Positions 51,437-62,432 of a stretch of DNA of 64,000 nt are shown here, piece after piece. Made by a program: the position numbers and the translations under genes. The notes under the pieces are model-generated. The model did no database searches, was not told the DNA's origin, and worked only from the letters and a program-made list of their open reading frames with translations. Source of the stretch: Rhizobium sp. (GTDB lineage Bacteria > Pseudomonadota > Alphaproteobacteria > Rhizobiales > Rhizobiaceae); contig DPXQ01000116.1 in assembly GCA_003527225.1 (NCBI GenBank), positions 54,911-118,910 on the forward strand. Reading direction: 5' to 3'. Every line of letters starts with the position of its first letter. Position 1 is the first letter of the stretch.

Positions 51437-51464
51437 AAAAAGCCCCGGGGCAGAACCCCGGGGC
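51437..51464 (-). terminator. Terminator of dctP
   Basis: On the minus strand GCCCCGGGG-TTCTG-CCCCGGGGC (51464-51442) is followed by TTTTT, a strong intrinsic terminator 28 bp after the dctP stop. Confidence 0.85.
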
Positions 51465-51492
51465 CTCGCGTTTCTTACAGTTGCTGGAGAGC

Positions 51493-52903
<1,411 letters not shown>

Positions 52904-53656
52904 ATGCCCAAGCCGATAATCGCCATACCCGCCGACATCCGGGAATTCGACGGCACGCGTTGGCATGCGGCACAGAATCAATATGTCCGCACGGCATTGA
53001 AAGTGGCGGACGTCATGTCCTTCATCATCCCGGCCTTCGAGGAAGGAAACGACACCGACGCCCTGCTCGATCGCGTCGACGGTCTTCTGGTCTCCGGATC
53101 GGCGACCAATGTCCACCCTTCTCTCTACGGGGCCCCGGCCAGGGATAGCGACGGTCCCTTCGATCCGGCGCGCGATGCCACCACGATCCCGCTCATCAAG
53201 CGTGCGCTCGACCGCGGCATCCCGTTGCTCGCCATCTGCCGCGGTATCCAGGAACTCAACGTTGCGCTTGGCGGCACGCTGGCCACGGAGATCCATGAAC
53301 AGGAAGGCGTGTGGGACCACCGCAAGCCGCAGCATCCGGACCGTGACGTGATGTTCAGCATCCGCCAGGACGTCATTGTGGCGGAAGGCTCCTGCATCGC
53401 CCGCTATCTGGGCGCCGGCAAGGTCATGGTCAATTCGCTCCATCGCCAGGCAATCTCGAAGACGGCGCCCGGCTTGCAGGTGGAGGCCGTCGCAGAGGAC
53501 GGAACGATCGAGGCAGTATCGGTGATCGACGCCAAGGGCTTCGCCATCGGCGTGCAATGGCATCCGGAATACTGGGCGGAAACGGACAGCCCCTCGCGTG
53601 CGCTCTTCGAGGCCTTCGGAGACGCCGTGCGCGCCTACGCCACGACACGCCGCTGA
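52904..53656 (+). CDS. Class I glutamine-amidotransferase-like, gamma-glutamyl-GABA hydrolase (PuuD) family
   Basis: A 250-residue peptidase C26 protein expected to hydrolyse a gamma-glutamyl bond, as PuuD does in putrescine breakdown. The catalytic triad is Cys112 (LLAICRGIQE), His220 and Glu222 (VQWHPEYWAE). The conserved NVHPSLYG follows SGSATN near 69. The ribosome site GGAGAACAGA directly precedes ATG 52904. No other polyamine genes are in the window. It is convergent with the 2-hydroxyacid dehydrogenase. Confidence 0.9.
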   Translation: MPKPIIAIPADIREFDGTRWHAAQNQYVRTALKVADVMSFIIPAFEEGNDTDALLDRVDGLLVSGSATNVHPSLYGAPARDSDGPFDPARDATTIPLIKRALDRGIPLLAICRGIQELNVALGGTLATEIHEQEGVWDHRKPQHPDRDVMFSIRQDVIVAEGSCIARYLGAGKVMVNSLHRQAISKTAPGLQVEAVAEDGTIEAVSVIDAKGFAIGVQWHPEYWAETDSPSRALFEAFGDAVRAYATTRR

Positions 53657-53674
53657 CGCCGGACGGGTCCCGGG

Positions 53675-54640
53675 TCAGCCGGACTTCTGCGGCGTTTCCG
53701 GTACGGGCGTCAGCGCCTTGCCGGTCATAAACCAGGAAATCAGGTTGTCGGCGACGAGATCGGCCATCGCGTTGCGCGTCGGCACGGATGCCGATGCCAC
53801 ATGAGGAAGCAGCGAGACATTCGGAAAGTCGAGCAGGGCTTCCGGGACATTCGGTTCGTCCTGAAACACATCGAGCCCCGCCGCCGCGATCGTCCCATCT
53901 TCAAGCGCCGCAATCAGCGCGTCCTCGTCCACTGTCCAGCCCCGGCCGACATTGATCAACACGCCGTTGGAGCCAAGGGCGGCGAGCACGTCGCGGTTGA
54001 TCGCCTTGTAGGTTTCCGGCGTTTTCGGGACGATTGAAATGAGGGTATCGACGGCTCCGGCCAATGCCGTCAGCGATGGATGATAGCCATAGTCGACATC
54101 GGTCCGGGGACGCCGCGTGTGATAGCTGATCTTCACCTTGAACGGTTCGAGGCGCCGCGCGATTTCCATGCCGATGCGGCCCAGGCCATGGATGCCGACA
54201 TGGCGGCCCTTGAGCGACAGCGGTGACAGCGGAAAGGCGCCCTCGCTCACCCATTTGCCCTGTCGAAGCCAGGTCTCGGCCTGCGGCAGACGCCGGATCG
54301 TATTGATCAGCAATGCGATCGCAGTGTCGGCGACTTCGTCGTTGAGAACATCCGGGGTATTGGTCACGACAACGCCGCGCGCGGCAGCCGCAGCGACGTC
54401 GACCCCGTCATATCCGACCCCGAAGCTGGAAATGACCTCGAGATTGGGCAGTCTGGCGATCCAGCTTGCCGGCAGGGCGCCACTGACGGCCACACCACGC
54501 ACCTTCAGTGCATCCGCCTCTCCTAGTTCCAGCGCTCCCGCGTGAGGAACCCGCAACAAGTCGAAATGCTCCTGCATCCGCTCGATGACACGCGGATATA
54601 TCCGGCCGGGCACGAGGATCGTAGCGCGGGAATTTGCCAT
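53675..54640 (-). CDS. D-isomer-specific 2-hydroxyacid dehydrogenase (glyoxylate/hydroxypyruvate reductase type)
   Basis: A 321-residue NAD(P)H-dependent reductase. The cofactor loop HGLGRIGMEIARRL is near 150-163, and TRRPR after the next strand favours NADPH. Catalytic residues are Arg in NVGRGWTVDE, Glu in VFQDEPNVP and His in LLPHVASAS. GGAGAAGACC precedes the ATG. It follows the LacI gene by 10 bp, so the two form an operon, and the regulator probably responds to the substrate or a related sugar acid. Confidence 0.92.
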   Translation of the reverse strand: MANSRATILVPGRIYPRVIERMQEHFDLLRVPHAGALELGEADALKVRGVAVSGALPASWIARLPNLEVISSFGVGYDGVDVAAAAARGVVVTNTPDVLNDEVADTAIALLINTIRRLPQAETWLRQGKWVSEGAFPLSPLSLKGRHVGIHGLGRIGMEIARRLEPFKVKISYHTRRPRTDVDYGYHPSLTALAGAVDTLISIVPKTPETYKAINRDVLAALGSNGVLINVGRGWTVDEDALIAALEDGTIAAAGLDVFQDEPNVPEALLDFPNVSLLPHVASASVPTRNAMADLVADNLISWFMTGKALTPVPETPQKSG

Positions 54641-54650
54641 GGTCTTCTCC

Positions 54651-55667
54651 TCAGCGATTGATAGGTCCGGTCGACTGGCGAATGCGCATCTCCGGCTTGA
54701 TCAGATGGATGCCGTCCGGTTCGTGGTTGCCCGCCAGCTTGTCGAGAAGCGCGCGTGCCGCAAGCCGCCCCACTTCCGCCTGTCCGTTCGAGACTGTTGT
54801 GAGCGCGGGGGTGGCGATCGAGGCTTCCTCGAGGTCGTCATAGCCAGTGACGGAAATGTCCCTGCCCGGCACCAGCCCGGCGCGCGCGATGCCGTTCATC
54901 AGGCCGATCGCGACGAGATCGTTCCAGCATACGGCCGCCGTCGGCTTTTGCGGCAGGGACAGAAAGTGGACCGCAGCCTCGAAGCCGCCCTGCTTGGTTC
55001 GGGGACCGGGAATGCGCAGGTTCGGATCAACCTCGATGCCCGCCTTGCGCAAGGCGTTCACATAACCCTGGTAGCGGTCGCGCCCCGTTGATGTCTGGTC
55101 GGTGCCGCCGATCATCGCGATCACACGATGTCCGAGCCCGATCAGGTGGTTGGTGGCAAGCGAAATGCCGTAGCTGTCGTCACCGCGATAGGTCGGCAGG
55201 TCGAGGCCTTCCATCTGGCGGGCGATGAGAATGGCCGGCATGCCGTTCTTCTCCGCCAGCAGGACGTCTTCGTCCGGCGTGCCGATGGCCGGCGACATGA
55301 TGACCCCGTCGCCGCCAAGCTGCAGCAGGGTCTCGATGAAGGTCCGCTGCTTTTCGACCGAATCATAGTGGTTGGACAGGATGAAGGTGTGGCGGCTGCG
55401 GTCGAGCTCGCTTTCGATGGCCTTCAGGATCTCGCCGTAGAACGGGTTCATGATGTCGTGCACCACCACGCCGATGATGCCGGAGCGCGATGTCCTGAGG
55501 CTGGCCGCGCGGCGGTTGTAGATATAGCCGAGCGCTCTTGCCTGCTCCTTGATCTTCTCGCGGGTCTCGGCCGCCACCAGCGGACTGTCGCGCAATGCCA
55601 GCGAAACCGTCGCCGTCGAAAGGCCGAGCGACTCGGCAATCGTCGAAAGCTTTACTTTTTGAGCCAC
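54651..55667 (-). CDS. LacI-family transcriptional regulator
   Basis: A 338-residue repressor. The helix-turn-helix at residues 5-25 (KLSTIAESLGLSTATVSLAL) leads through the hinge RRAASLRTSRSG to the periplasmic-binding-like ligand domain (GVVVHDIMNPFYGEI onward). The start is GTG 55667, placed 4 nt after GGGGGAGG. Two abutting 13-bp operators upstream (55728-55753) point to autoregulation. It is followed 10 bp later by the dehydrogenase gene. Confidence 0.94.
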   Translation of the reverse strand: MAQKVKLSTIAESLGLSTATVSLALRDSPLVAAETREKIKEQARALGYIYNRRAASLRTSRSGIIGVVVHDIMNPFYGEILKAIESELDRSRHTFILSNHYDSVEKQRTFIETLLQLGGDGVIMSPAIGTPDEDVLLAEKNGMPAILIARQMEGLDLPTYRGDDSYGISLATNHLIGLGHRVIAMIGGTDQTSTGRDRYQGYVNALRKAGIEVDPNLRIPGPRTKQGGFEAAVHFLSLPQKPTAAVCWNDLVAIGLMNGIARAGLVPGRDISVTGYDDLEEASIATPALTTVSNGQAEVGRLAARALLDKLAGNHEPDGIHLIKPEMRIRQSTGPINR

Positions 55668-55727
55668 GTGACCTCCCCCGGGCAAGCTGATCCGTCGCCT
55701 GCGGCAATGCCTTTCATTCGCCTGCGA

Positions 55728-55753
55728 TTAAACCGTTTAATTAAACAATTTAA
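55728..55753. promoter_or_regulatory. Tandem LacI-type operators
   Basis: TTAAACCGTTTAA (55728-55740) is a perfect palindrome about its central C. The abutting TTAAACAATTTAA (55741-55753) is a near copy with TTAAA/TTTAA arms. They lie 61-86 bp upstream of the LacI GTG, in the divergence from the MarR gene 3' end, and fit the size and AT-arm/CG-centre pattern of LacI-family sites. Confidence 0.65.
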
Positions 55754-55792
55754 TATCGCATTTCAATTGTTGTTTGAGCGATGGCGAATGAG

Positions 55793-56287
55793 TCAGCCCC
55801 GGCCGGTGGCCGACTGCAGATTCTCATCGACGCAAAGAAGCAGGCGCACCAGCGTTTTGACTTCTTTCCCCGACAGTCCCTTGATTGCCTGACGGTCGCA
55901 TTCGGCTGCCGCCGCGGCGATCTTGTCCAGGCTGGCGCGGCCGGTTTCAGTAAGAAAGACCTTGGTAAGCCGCGCATCGAGCGCATCCGCCCGCCGCTCG
56001 ACAAAGCCCTGAACCTCCATGCGCCCGATGGTGCGCGTCATGGTCGGCGCCTTGACGCCGAGCCTCTGCGCCAACGTCCCCGGCGTCAGGCCGTCCTCGC
56101 CCGCAAGGATCTGGATGACGCCATCCTGCCCTGCATAGAGCCCGCAATCGGCAAGATTGCGCGACAAGAGCGTGCGCATCGCCCGTGCCGCCTGCGTGAC
56201 TGCCGGCCCCAGGGCAAGGCTACCCTCGCCTGCGTCCTTCTTCTTGCCCGATTTGTTCTTCTTGTCACCCTTGTCTTTCTTGGCCAT
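55793..56287 (-). CDS. MarR-family regulator with lysine-rich N-terminal tail
   Basis: A 164-residue winged-helix protein. The first 20 residues (MAKKDKGDKKNKSGKKKDAG) are almost all charged and probably disordered. The DNA-binding core has GTLAQRLGVKAPTMTRTIGR near 75-94 and the wing RRADALDARLTKVFLT. AGGGG precedes ATG 56287 by 6 nt; ATG 56293 is also possible. Divergent from the creatininase gene, it is a candidate regulator of it. Confidence 0.88.
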   Translation of the reverse strand: MAKKDKGDKKNKSGKKKDAGEGSLALGPAVTQAARAMRTLLSRNLADCGLYAGQDGVIQILAGEDGLTPGTLAQRLGVKAPTMTRTIGRMEVQGFVERRADALDARLTKVFLTETGRASLDKIAAAAAECDRQAIKGLSGKEVKTLVRLLLCVDENLQSATGRG

Positions 56288-56387
56288 CGTCATCCCCTGT
56301 CAGCGTTGCCCGGTATTGCTGTTTTCTACGCCGGCTAATCTTTACACCGCATTGAAACCCATGGCACGGATCGGATAAAGTCGAAAT

Positions 56388-57185
56388 ATGCCCCAGCCCT
56401 ATCATCGCTTCGCCGAAAACGACCCGAACCTGCCCCCTGCCGCGCGCCGCGACTGGATCGCGGTGCTGCCGCTCGGCGCCCATGAGCAGCACGGCCCGCA
56501 CCTGCCCTTCGAGACGGACACCCTGATTGTCGAGGGCATCGTCAACCGCCTAATCGCCGCCCTGCCGGCGGATCTTCCCGCGACCTTCCTCCCCGTCGAA
56601 CCGGTCGGCTATTCCGTCGAGCATATGGACGTTCCCGGAACCAGGAGCCTCGCCTATGACGAGGCGGTCGCCCGCTGGCTGGGCATTGCCGAGGCGCTAT
56701 CGCAACAGGGTATCCGCAAATTCGTGATGCTGAACGCCCATGGCGGCAACTCGCCGCTGATGACCGTGGTCGCGACCGAGGCGCGCGTGCGGTTCGACAT
56801 GCTGGCGGTGGCGACGAGCTGGACGCGTTTCGGCCTGCCGGAAGGAGTGATCGCGCCGCAGGAAAAGGCGATCGGCATCCATGGCGGCGAAATCGAGACT
56901 TCCGTCATGCTGGCGCTTTACCCCGACAGGGTGGATATGACGCAAGCCGCCGACTTCCCATCGCGACAATCAGACTATGCCGCCCGCTTCGCCCATCTGC
57001 GCGCCTATGGCCCGCACGCCTTCGGCTGGAAGATGTCGGACCTCAGCCGACAGGGCGTCACGGGCAATGCCGCCGCCGCCACCGCCGGAAAGGGCGAGAA
57101 GCTGATCGCGCACGCGGTCAGGGGGCTGATCGAATTGCTCGGGGATGTGCATGCGTTTAACCCAGGCGATTTTTGCATGAATTGA
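56388..57185 (+). CDS. Creatininase-family amidohydrolase
   Basis: A 265-residue metal-dependent hydrolase. Metal ligands of the family are visible: Glu and His in GAHEQHGPHLPFETD (30-44), His in LNAHGGNSP near 118, and Glu in GIHGGEIETS near 170. The family acts on creatinine and on formamide-type or lactam rings in cofactor synthesis; the substrate here is undefined. It is divergent from the MarR gene and followed 59 bp later by the VapB antitoxin gene. Confidence 0.9.
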   Translation: MPQPYHRFAENDPNLPPAARRDWIAVLPLGAHEQHGPHLPFETDTLIVEGIVNRLIAALPADLPATFLPVEPVGYSVEHMDVPGTRSLAYDEAVARWLGIAEALSQQGIRKFVMLNAHGGNSPLMTVVATEARVRFDMLAVATSWTRFGLPEGVIAPQEKAIGIHGGEIETSVMLALYPDRVDMTQAADFPSRQSDYAARFAHLRAYGPHAFGWKMSDLSRQGVTGNAAAATAGKGEKLIAHAVRGLIELLGDVHAFNPGDFCMN

Positions 57186-57244
57186 AAATCGATGCCTGAT
57201 GCGCTATTTTGGTCTAAACTATTGGACCGAAAGTGAGGCACACC

Positions 57245-57502
57245 ATGCGGATGCCTGTCAGCGAAGCAAAAGCCAATTTGACCGAACTGGTTCGCCGCGC
57301 CGAGGCCGGCGAGGAGGTCATCCTCACCCGCCACGGCAAACAGACGGTCCAGCTGGTACCCGTCACGCCGGTCCAGACGCCCGAGGAAAGACGCGCGATC
57401 ATCGCCGAAATCCGCGCCCGCGCGGCCGGGCCCCGGCCAGCCGACGAGAACGCGGCGCGCAGCCAGGACTTCCTCTATGATGAAAACGGCCTGCCGGGAT
57501 GA
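57245..57502 (+). CDS. vapB: Phd/YefM-type antitoxin (VapB)
   Basis: An 85-residue antitoxin. MRMPVSEAKANLTELVRRAE with GEEVILTRHGKQTVQLVP is the Phd/YefM DNA-binding fold, and the C-terminal 35 residues form the toxin-wrapping tail. ATG 57245 follows GTGAGGCACACC. It overlaps vapC by 4 bp (ATGA), as in type II toxin-antitoxin operons. Confidence 0.92.
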   Translation: MRMPVSEAKANLTELVRRAEAGEEVILTRHGKQTVQLVPVTPVQTPEERRAIIAEIRARAAGPRPADENAARSQDFLYDENGLPG

Positions 57503-57888
57503 TTGCGGTCGACACGTCCGCCCTGATCGCGATCGTGCGCAACGAAGCCACCGCCGATGCCTGCCAGGCTGTGCTCGAAGCAAATAGCGAGGTCTGCATA
57601 TCAGGCGGCACCTTGGCCGAGGCGCTGATCGTCGCCACGGCAAGGGGATACCTGCAAGCCGTCCGCGATCTGGTAGACGGGCTCCGCTTCATCGTCATGG
57701 ACGTGACCGAGGAAACGGCTGAGAGAGCCGCGGCGGCCTATGCCCGCTGGGGCAAGGGCAACCATCCGGCCGGACTGAATTTCGGCGATTGCTTTGCCTA
57801 TGCGCTCGCCGAACAAATGAATTGTCCGCTTCTGTTCGTTGGCGACGACTTCTCCAAGACCGATATCGTTCCCGCTCTGCCGGCCTGA
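57499..57888 (+). CDS. vapC: PIN-domain toxin (VapC)
   Basis: A 129-residue ribonuclease toxin. PIN acidic residues are visible: Asp5 (AVDTSALIAI), Glu41 (TLAEALIV), Asp97 (LNFGDCFAYALA) and Asp115 (FVGDDFSKTD). The short 129-residue length is usual. Its start lies within the vapB stop. It probably cleaves tRNA or rRNA when released from the antitoxin. Confidence 0.93.
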   Translation: MIAVDTSALIAIVRNEATADACQAVLEANSEVCISGGTLAEALIVATARGYLQAVRDLVDGLRFIVMDVTEETAERAAAAYARWGKGNHPAGLNFGDCFAYALAEQMNCPLLFVGDDFSKTDIVPALPA

Positions 57889-58047
57889 GCTTTGCGAACC
57901 CGGGAAACGTCGCGACCAAACAAGCAGCCATGGCGAACGCCCGCGCCCCGCTCCCAACAAAATCTTTGAACTGCCGCGCGGCGCAGCCTATATGAGCGTA
58001 AGTTCTCTTTCAGGCTGCAACAGCCAATCCCACCGATCGAGGTTTTC

Positions 58048-59139
58048 ATGACCGAAGCTGCCGCAAAACCCATTCCCGTCACCGTCATCACCGGCTATCT
58101 CGGCGCCGGCAAGACAACGCTCCTGAACCGCATCCTGTCGGAAAACCACGGCAAGAAATACGCCGTCATCGTCAACGAATTCGGCGAGATCGGCATCGAC
58201 AACGACCTCATCGTCGAATCGGACGAGGAAATCTACGAGATGAACAACGGCTGCGTCTGCTGCACGGTGCGCGGCGACCTGATCCGCGTCGTCGAGGGCC
58301 TGATGCGCCGCCCCGGCCGCTTCGACGGCATCATCGTCGAGACCACCGGCCTTGCCGATCCTGTGCCGGTCGCCCAGACCTTCTTCATGGATGACGATGT
58401 GCGCGCCAGGACCGAGCTCGACGCCGTCGTCACCCTGGTCGATGCCAAGCACCTGCCGCTGCGCCTGAAGGACAGCCGCGAGGCCGAGGACCAGATCGCC
58501 TTTGCCGACGTCGTCGTCATCAACAAGACCGACCTCGTCAGCCATGACGAACTGCACCGCATCGAGGATATCGTGCGCGCCATCAACCCGTCCGCCCGTG
58601 TCTATATGACCACGCGTTCCGGCGTCGACCTGACCAAGGTGCTGAACCAGGGTGCCTTCAATCTCGAGCGCGCGCTGGAAAACGATCCGAACTTCCTCGA
58701 CCACGACGAACCGGACCATGTCTGCGGTCCCGGCTGCGACCACGATCATGGGCACGATCACCATCATCACGACCACGATCATCACCACCATGATCATGAC
58801 CACCATCACCACGATCACGGCCCTTCGGCGATCCATGACGTCACCGTCGTCTCGATCTCGTTGCGCGGCGGCGAGATGAACCCGGACCGCTTCTTCCCGT
58901 GGATCCAGAAGGTCACCCAGACCGACGGCCCGAACATCCTGCGCCTCAAGGGCATCATCGCCTTCAAGGGAGACGAGGAGCGTTATGTCGTCCAAGGCGT
59001 CCACATGATCATCGAGGGCGACCACCAGCGCCCCTGGAAGGACGGCGAGAAGCGCGAAAGCCGCCTTGTCTTCATCGGCCGCGATCTCGACCGTGAAAAG
59101 CTTGAGAAGAGCTTCCACGCCTGCGAGGCAGCAGCATGA
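58048..59139 (+). CDS. COG0523 (CobW/ZNG1-type) GTPase metallochaperone with His-rich loop
   Basis: A 363-residue G3E GTPase. The P-loop GYLGAGKTT is at 17-25, the metal motif CVCC spans 69-72 (Cys69, Cys71, Cys72), and NKTD specifies guanine near 160. Residues about 225-260 contain some 20 His among Asp residues, a metal store typical of zinc-handling members. No Zur-like box was recognised upstream. No cobalamin genes are nearby, so zinc rather than B12 is favoured. Followed closely by the WD40 gene, with which it probably forms an operon. Confidence 0.93.
   Translation: MTEAAAKPIPVTVITGYLGAGKTTLLNRILSENHGKKYAVIVNEFGEIGIDNDLIVESDEEIYEMNNGCVCCTVRGDLIRVVEGLMRRPGRFDGIIVETTGLADPVPVAQTFFMDDDVRARTELDAVVTLVDAKHLPLRLKDSREAEDQIAFADVVVINKTDLVSHDELHRIEDIVRAINPSARVYMTTRSGVDLTKVLNQGAFNLERALENDPNFLDHDEPDHVCGPGCDHDHGHDHHHHDHDHHHHDHDHHHHDHGPSAIHDVTVVSISLRGGEMNPDRFFPWIQKVTQTDGPNILRLKGIIAFKGDEERYVVQGVHMIIEGDHQRPWKDGEKRESRLVFIGRDLDREKLEKSFHACEAAA
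58741..58818 (+). repeat. Low-complexity CAC/CAT/GAC tract encoding the His/Asp loop
   Basis: About 26 codons of almost only His and Asp in blocks of DHDHHHHDHD, repeated roughly three times. Such tracts are prone to length change by slippage. Confidence 0.85.
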
Positions 59140-59197
59140 CGCCAGAAAGTGTGAAGCGGTTTTCGGACAAGGTCATGCCAGCGGGAAAGACCGCCTG

Positions 59198-60184
59198 ATG
59201 CCGACGGTTGCTCCTCTCGATATCGAAGGTCACGTCGTCGCCACGGCCTTTCTCGGCGACATTCCGGTCTTTGCCGCAGCGTCGGGCGCCATCCACCGGC
59301 TCGACGGCGGCGAAAAGGTGACCGAAGCCCATCAGGGCCTGCTGACCTGCATCAAGGATCCGGCAAGCCAGACGCTGATCACCGGCGGCGAGGACGGCAA
59401 GGTCCTGCGCATCGCCCATGACGGCACGGTCACCGAACTGGCCCATGTGCCGCGCAAGTGGATTTCCGTGGTCGCCGCCGGACCGCAGGGCGCTGTCGCC
59501 TATGCCCATGGCAAATCGAGCTTCGTGCGGCTTGCCGATGGCCAGGTCCACGAATTCACCGAGGAGCGCACCGTCGAGGGCGTCGATTTCGCGCCCAAGG
59601 GACTGCGGATCGCCGTTGCCCGCTATAACGGCGTGACGCTGCATTGGGTCGCGACGAAGGGCGCCCCGGTCGATCTCGACTGGAAGGGCGCCCATACCGG
59701 CGTCACCTTCTCCCCCGATGGCCGCTTCGTCGTCACCATGATGCAGGAAAACGCCCTGCATGGCTGGAAGCTCGACGGCAAGGCCGGCGAGAGCCGCCAC
59801 ATGCGCATGACCGGCTATCCCGCGAAGGTGAAATCGCTGTCGTGGTCGGTGAAGGGCAAGTGGCTTGCCTCCTCCGGCGCGCCGGCAGCCATCGTCTGGC
59901 CGTTTTCCGGCAAGGACGGCCCGATGGGCAAGGCCCCGCTCGAACTCGGCACCCGCGCCAACATCATGGTCACCCAGGTTGCCTTCCACCCGGCGGAGGA
60001 AGTGCTCGCCATCGGCTTCATCGACGGCATGATCCTCGCGGTCCGCATCGCCGACGGCAAGGAGGCGCTGTTGCGCCGTCCCGGCAAGGGCGCGATCACC
60101 TCGCTTGCCTGGAGCGCCAGCGGCAAGCTTCTCGCCTTCGCCTCCGGGGCCGGCGACTGCGGCGTCATCGATATTTCCGGCTGA
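59198..60184 (+). CDS. WD40-repeat protein
   Basis: A 328-residue predicted beta-propeller. Repeats such as LITGGEDGKVLRI, VTFSPDGRFVVTMMQENALHGWKL and WSASGKLLAFASG give about six to seven blades. There is no signal peptide or catalytic motif, so it is a cytoplasmic interaction scaffold. ATG 59198 is 58 bp after the COG0523 gene with GGGAAAGACC upstream. The pairing suggests a shared metal-homeostasis role, which is inference from context. Confidence 0.85.
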   Translation: MPTVAPLDIEGHVVATAFLGDIPVFAAASGAIHRLDGGEKVTEAHQGLLTCIKDPASQTLITGGEDGKVLRIAHDGTVTELAHVPRKWISVVAAGPQGAVAYAHGKSSFVRLADGQVHEFTEERTVEGVDFAPKGLRIAVARYNGVTLHWVATKGAPVDLDWKGAHTGVTFSPDGRFVVTMMQENALHGWKLDGKAGESRHMRMTGYPAKVKSLSWSVKGKWLASSGAPAAIVWPFSGKDGPMGKAPLELGTRANIMVTQVAFHPAEEVLAIGFIDGMILAVRIADGKEALLRRPGKGAITSLAWSASGKLLAFASGAGDCGVIDISG

Positions 60185-60483
60185 TCGAATTGCGCCTTAC
60201 TTGAAAGTACAAAGAATAGGCCTGCCGCATACTTGCTACAGGCCTCACCTGGCAAAAGCCAAGCCCACACAACCAATTTCTCCGCCAGATGATCATGCTT
60301 AACGGCTCGGTAATTCTTGCTGATTAGACTTTGCATCGTCCTAAAGCGTTCGCCACATGCCGACGATGCCGGTGATCCGAACGCCCAGTCCCGGACAACA
60401 GGCTATAAAACCCTGCCAACCGGTCTGTCAGCCGGTGACGGTGCGTCTCTCGTACGTCCCTGCCCTCGACGCTTGGCGTTTCA
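60185..60483. other. Region between the WD40 and chemoreceptor genes
   Basis: Stem AGGCCTG/CAGGCCT (60218-60224 with 60239-60245) may end the WD40 transcript, though no T-run follows. The remainder is probably the chemoreceptor promoter; no gene is seen. Confidence 0.4.
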
Positions 60484-62352
60484 ATGGAACACAGGCTCAT
60501 GCGCTTCGATATTTCATTTATGGTCACATCGGCCGGGTTGACCGTCGCGGCAGGTCTCGTCGCTACGGTCGGGCTTGGCATGCAGACCCTGCAGACGCTC
60601 AAGATCAACGGCCCCATCTACCAGCAGATCGTCGACGGCAAGGACCTGATCGCCGACATCCTGCCGCCTCCCCTTTACCTCACCGAAGCCTATTCGCTGA
60701 CCAGCGAGACCGCCCTCCACCCCGAGACCGCGGACGCCAATCTCGCGCGGTTGAGCGTGCTGAAGGGCCTCTACGCCGAGCGTCGCGAATACTGGAAAAA
60801 CACCACCCTGCCGCCCACCCTGGCAACCAAACTCTATTCCGAGGTCTTGACCAAGGGGGACGTATTCTGGAAGCAACTCGACACCGCCTACCTGCCGGCC
60901 GTGACTTCAGGGGATGCCGCCGCCGTCAGCGCGGCGCTGCCCGGGCTGAGGGAGAGTTTCCATGTTCACGAGGCTGCTGTGAATGAACTCGTGGAGATGT
61001 CCAACGCCTATCTGAAGACTCGCGAACAGTTTGCCGCCGAAGAGACTGCGCAACGTGAAAAGTTGGCGCTCGGCGGTGGCATCGCGTTGACCTTGACGGC
61101 CCTCGGCGCCGTGTTGTTCATCCGTCGCCGCGCGCTCAATCCTCTCGGCCGCATCGGCGCCTACATGACCAGCATGGCGGAAGGCAATTACGACCAGACC
61201 GTGCCTTATTCGACGCGGAACGACGAGATCGGCGAGATCGCTGCGGCCGTCGAGGTATTTCGCCGGGCCGGACTGGAGAAGCGGCGCCTGGAAGCGGAAG
61301 CGGAAAGCGCCCGTACGCTCGCGGAGGGTGAACGCGCCGACCGCGAGAAGCACCGCCTGATGGAGGCCGAGGCGCTCAGGATCGTGGTCGAGACGCTCGG
61401 CGCCGGCCTCAACCGCCTAGCCGAATGCAATATCCGAATGACCATCGACGAGCCTTTCGAGCCGCATTTCGAGTCTCTGCGCCGCGACTTCAACAACTCG
61501 ATCGCCACCTTCCAGGCCACCCTTGAGGAAGTACTGTCGGAGACGAACGGCCTCTACGACAACAGCCAGGAAATGCGCGCCGCCGCCGACAACCTCTCGC
61601 AGCGCACGGAGCAGCAGGCTGCCGCGCTCGAGGAAACCTCGGCGGCATTGGAAGAGGTCACATCGACCGTGCGCTCGTCGGCCGAACGTACCCAGGACAC
61701 CCGCAACCTCGTCCGCGAGGCGAAGGAATGCGCAATCGCCTCGGGGGAGGTGGTCCGCGATGCGGTCAGTGCCATGCAGCGAATCGAGAAGGCCTCTTCC
61801 GAAATCGGCCAGATCATCGGTGTGATCGACGACATCGCCTTCCAGACGAACCTTCTGGCGCTCAATGCCGGTGTCGAGGCGGCACGCGCCGGCGAAGCCG
61901 GAAAGGGCTTTGCAGTGGTCGCCCAGGAAGTGCGCGAACTCGCCCAGCGCTCGGCCACGGCCGCCCGCGAGATCAAGGGCCTGATCGGGAATTCCGCCGC
62001 GGAGGTTTCCTCGGGCGTCGAACTGGTGGGCGAGACCGGCCAGGCACTCGACCGGATCCAGGGCTTCGTCGCTCGTGTCGACACCAATATTGATGCCATC
62101 GCCACTGCCGCGAAGGAACAGGCCACCGGCCTGCAGGAAATCTCCTCGGCGATCCAGAAAATCGACCAGATGACCCAGCAGAATGCCGCCATGGTCGAGG
62201 AAACGACAGCCATCAGCCACACTCTGGCGGAAGGCGCATCGCACATGACAAAGCTTGTCGGCCGCTTTCAGTTGAACCGCAGCATCGCGATCCAAGACGC
62301 GGGCTCCGCACAGGGCCGGAATACTTTGGCGGCTCCATCGCGAGCCGCCTGA
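60484..62352 (+). CDS. Methyl-accepting chemotaxis protein
   Basis: A 622-residue transmembrane chemoreceptor. TM1 is about 11-31, the periplasmic helical sensor 35-190, TM2 195-214, HAMP 215-265, and the signalling coiled coil 340-600. The hairpin tip contains [20 protein letters not shown] and [16 protein letters not shown] near 445-480, which bind CheA and CheW. The C-terminus lacks an NWETF-like pentapeptide, so CheR/CheB tethering is not evident. Ligand unknown. No che genes are near. ATG 60484 and ATG 60499 are both possible starts. Confidence 0.92.
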   Translation: MEHRLMRFDISFMVTSAGLTVAAGLVATVGLGMQTLQTLKINGPIYQQIVDGKDLIADILPPPLYLTEAYSLTSETALHPETADANLARLSVLKGLYAERREYWKNTTLPPTLATKLYSEVLTKGDVFWKQLDTAYLPAVTSGDAAAVSAALPGLRESFHVHEAAVNELVEMSNAYLKTREQFAAEETAQREKLALGGGIALTLTALGAVLFIRRRALNPLGRIGAYMTSMAEGNYDQTVPYSTRNDEIGEIAAAVEVFRRAGLEKRRLEAEAESARTLAEGERADREKHRLMEAEALRIVVETLGAGLNRLAECNIRMTIDEPFEPHFESLRRDFNNSIATFQATLEEVLSETNGLYDNSQEMRAAADNLSQRTEQQAAALEETSAALEEVTSTVRSSAERTQDTRNLVREAKECAIASGEVVRDAVSAMQRIEKASSEIGQIIGVIDDIAFQTNLLALNAGVEAARAGEAGKGFAVVAQEVRELAQRSATAAREIKGLIGNSAAEVSSGVELVGETGQALDRIQGFVARVDTNIDAIATAAKEQATGLQEISSAIQKIDQMTQQNAAMVEETTAISHTLAEGASHMTKLVGRFQLNRSIAIQDAGSAQGRNTLAAPSRAA

Positions 62353-62380
62353 CGGCAACCGAACCGGCACCTCGACTTGG

Positions 62381-62413
62381 GGCGCTTGCGACGGGTTGCC
62401 GGCAAGCGTCTTT
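62381..62413. terminator. Hairpin between convergent chemoreceptor and diguanylate cyclase genes
   Basis: GGCGCTTGC (62381-62389) pairs with GCAAGCGTC (62402-62410, one G-U), followed by TTT. It is probably the chemoreceptor terminator. Confidence 0.6.
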
Positions 62414-62432
62414 GCGGCTGGCGTCCCTGAGA

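Noticed and set aside
57889..58047. Zur-type operator before the COG0523 gene
   Set aside because: No convincing palindrome resembling the alphaproteobacterial Zur box was seen.
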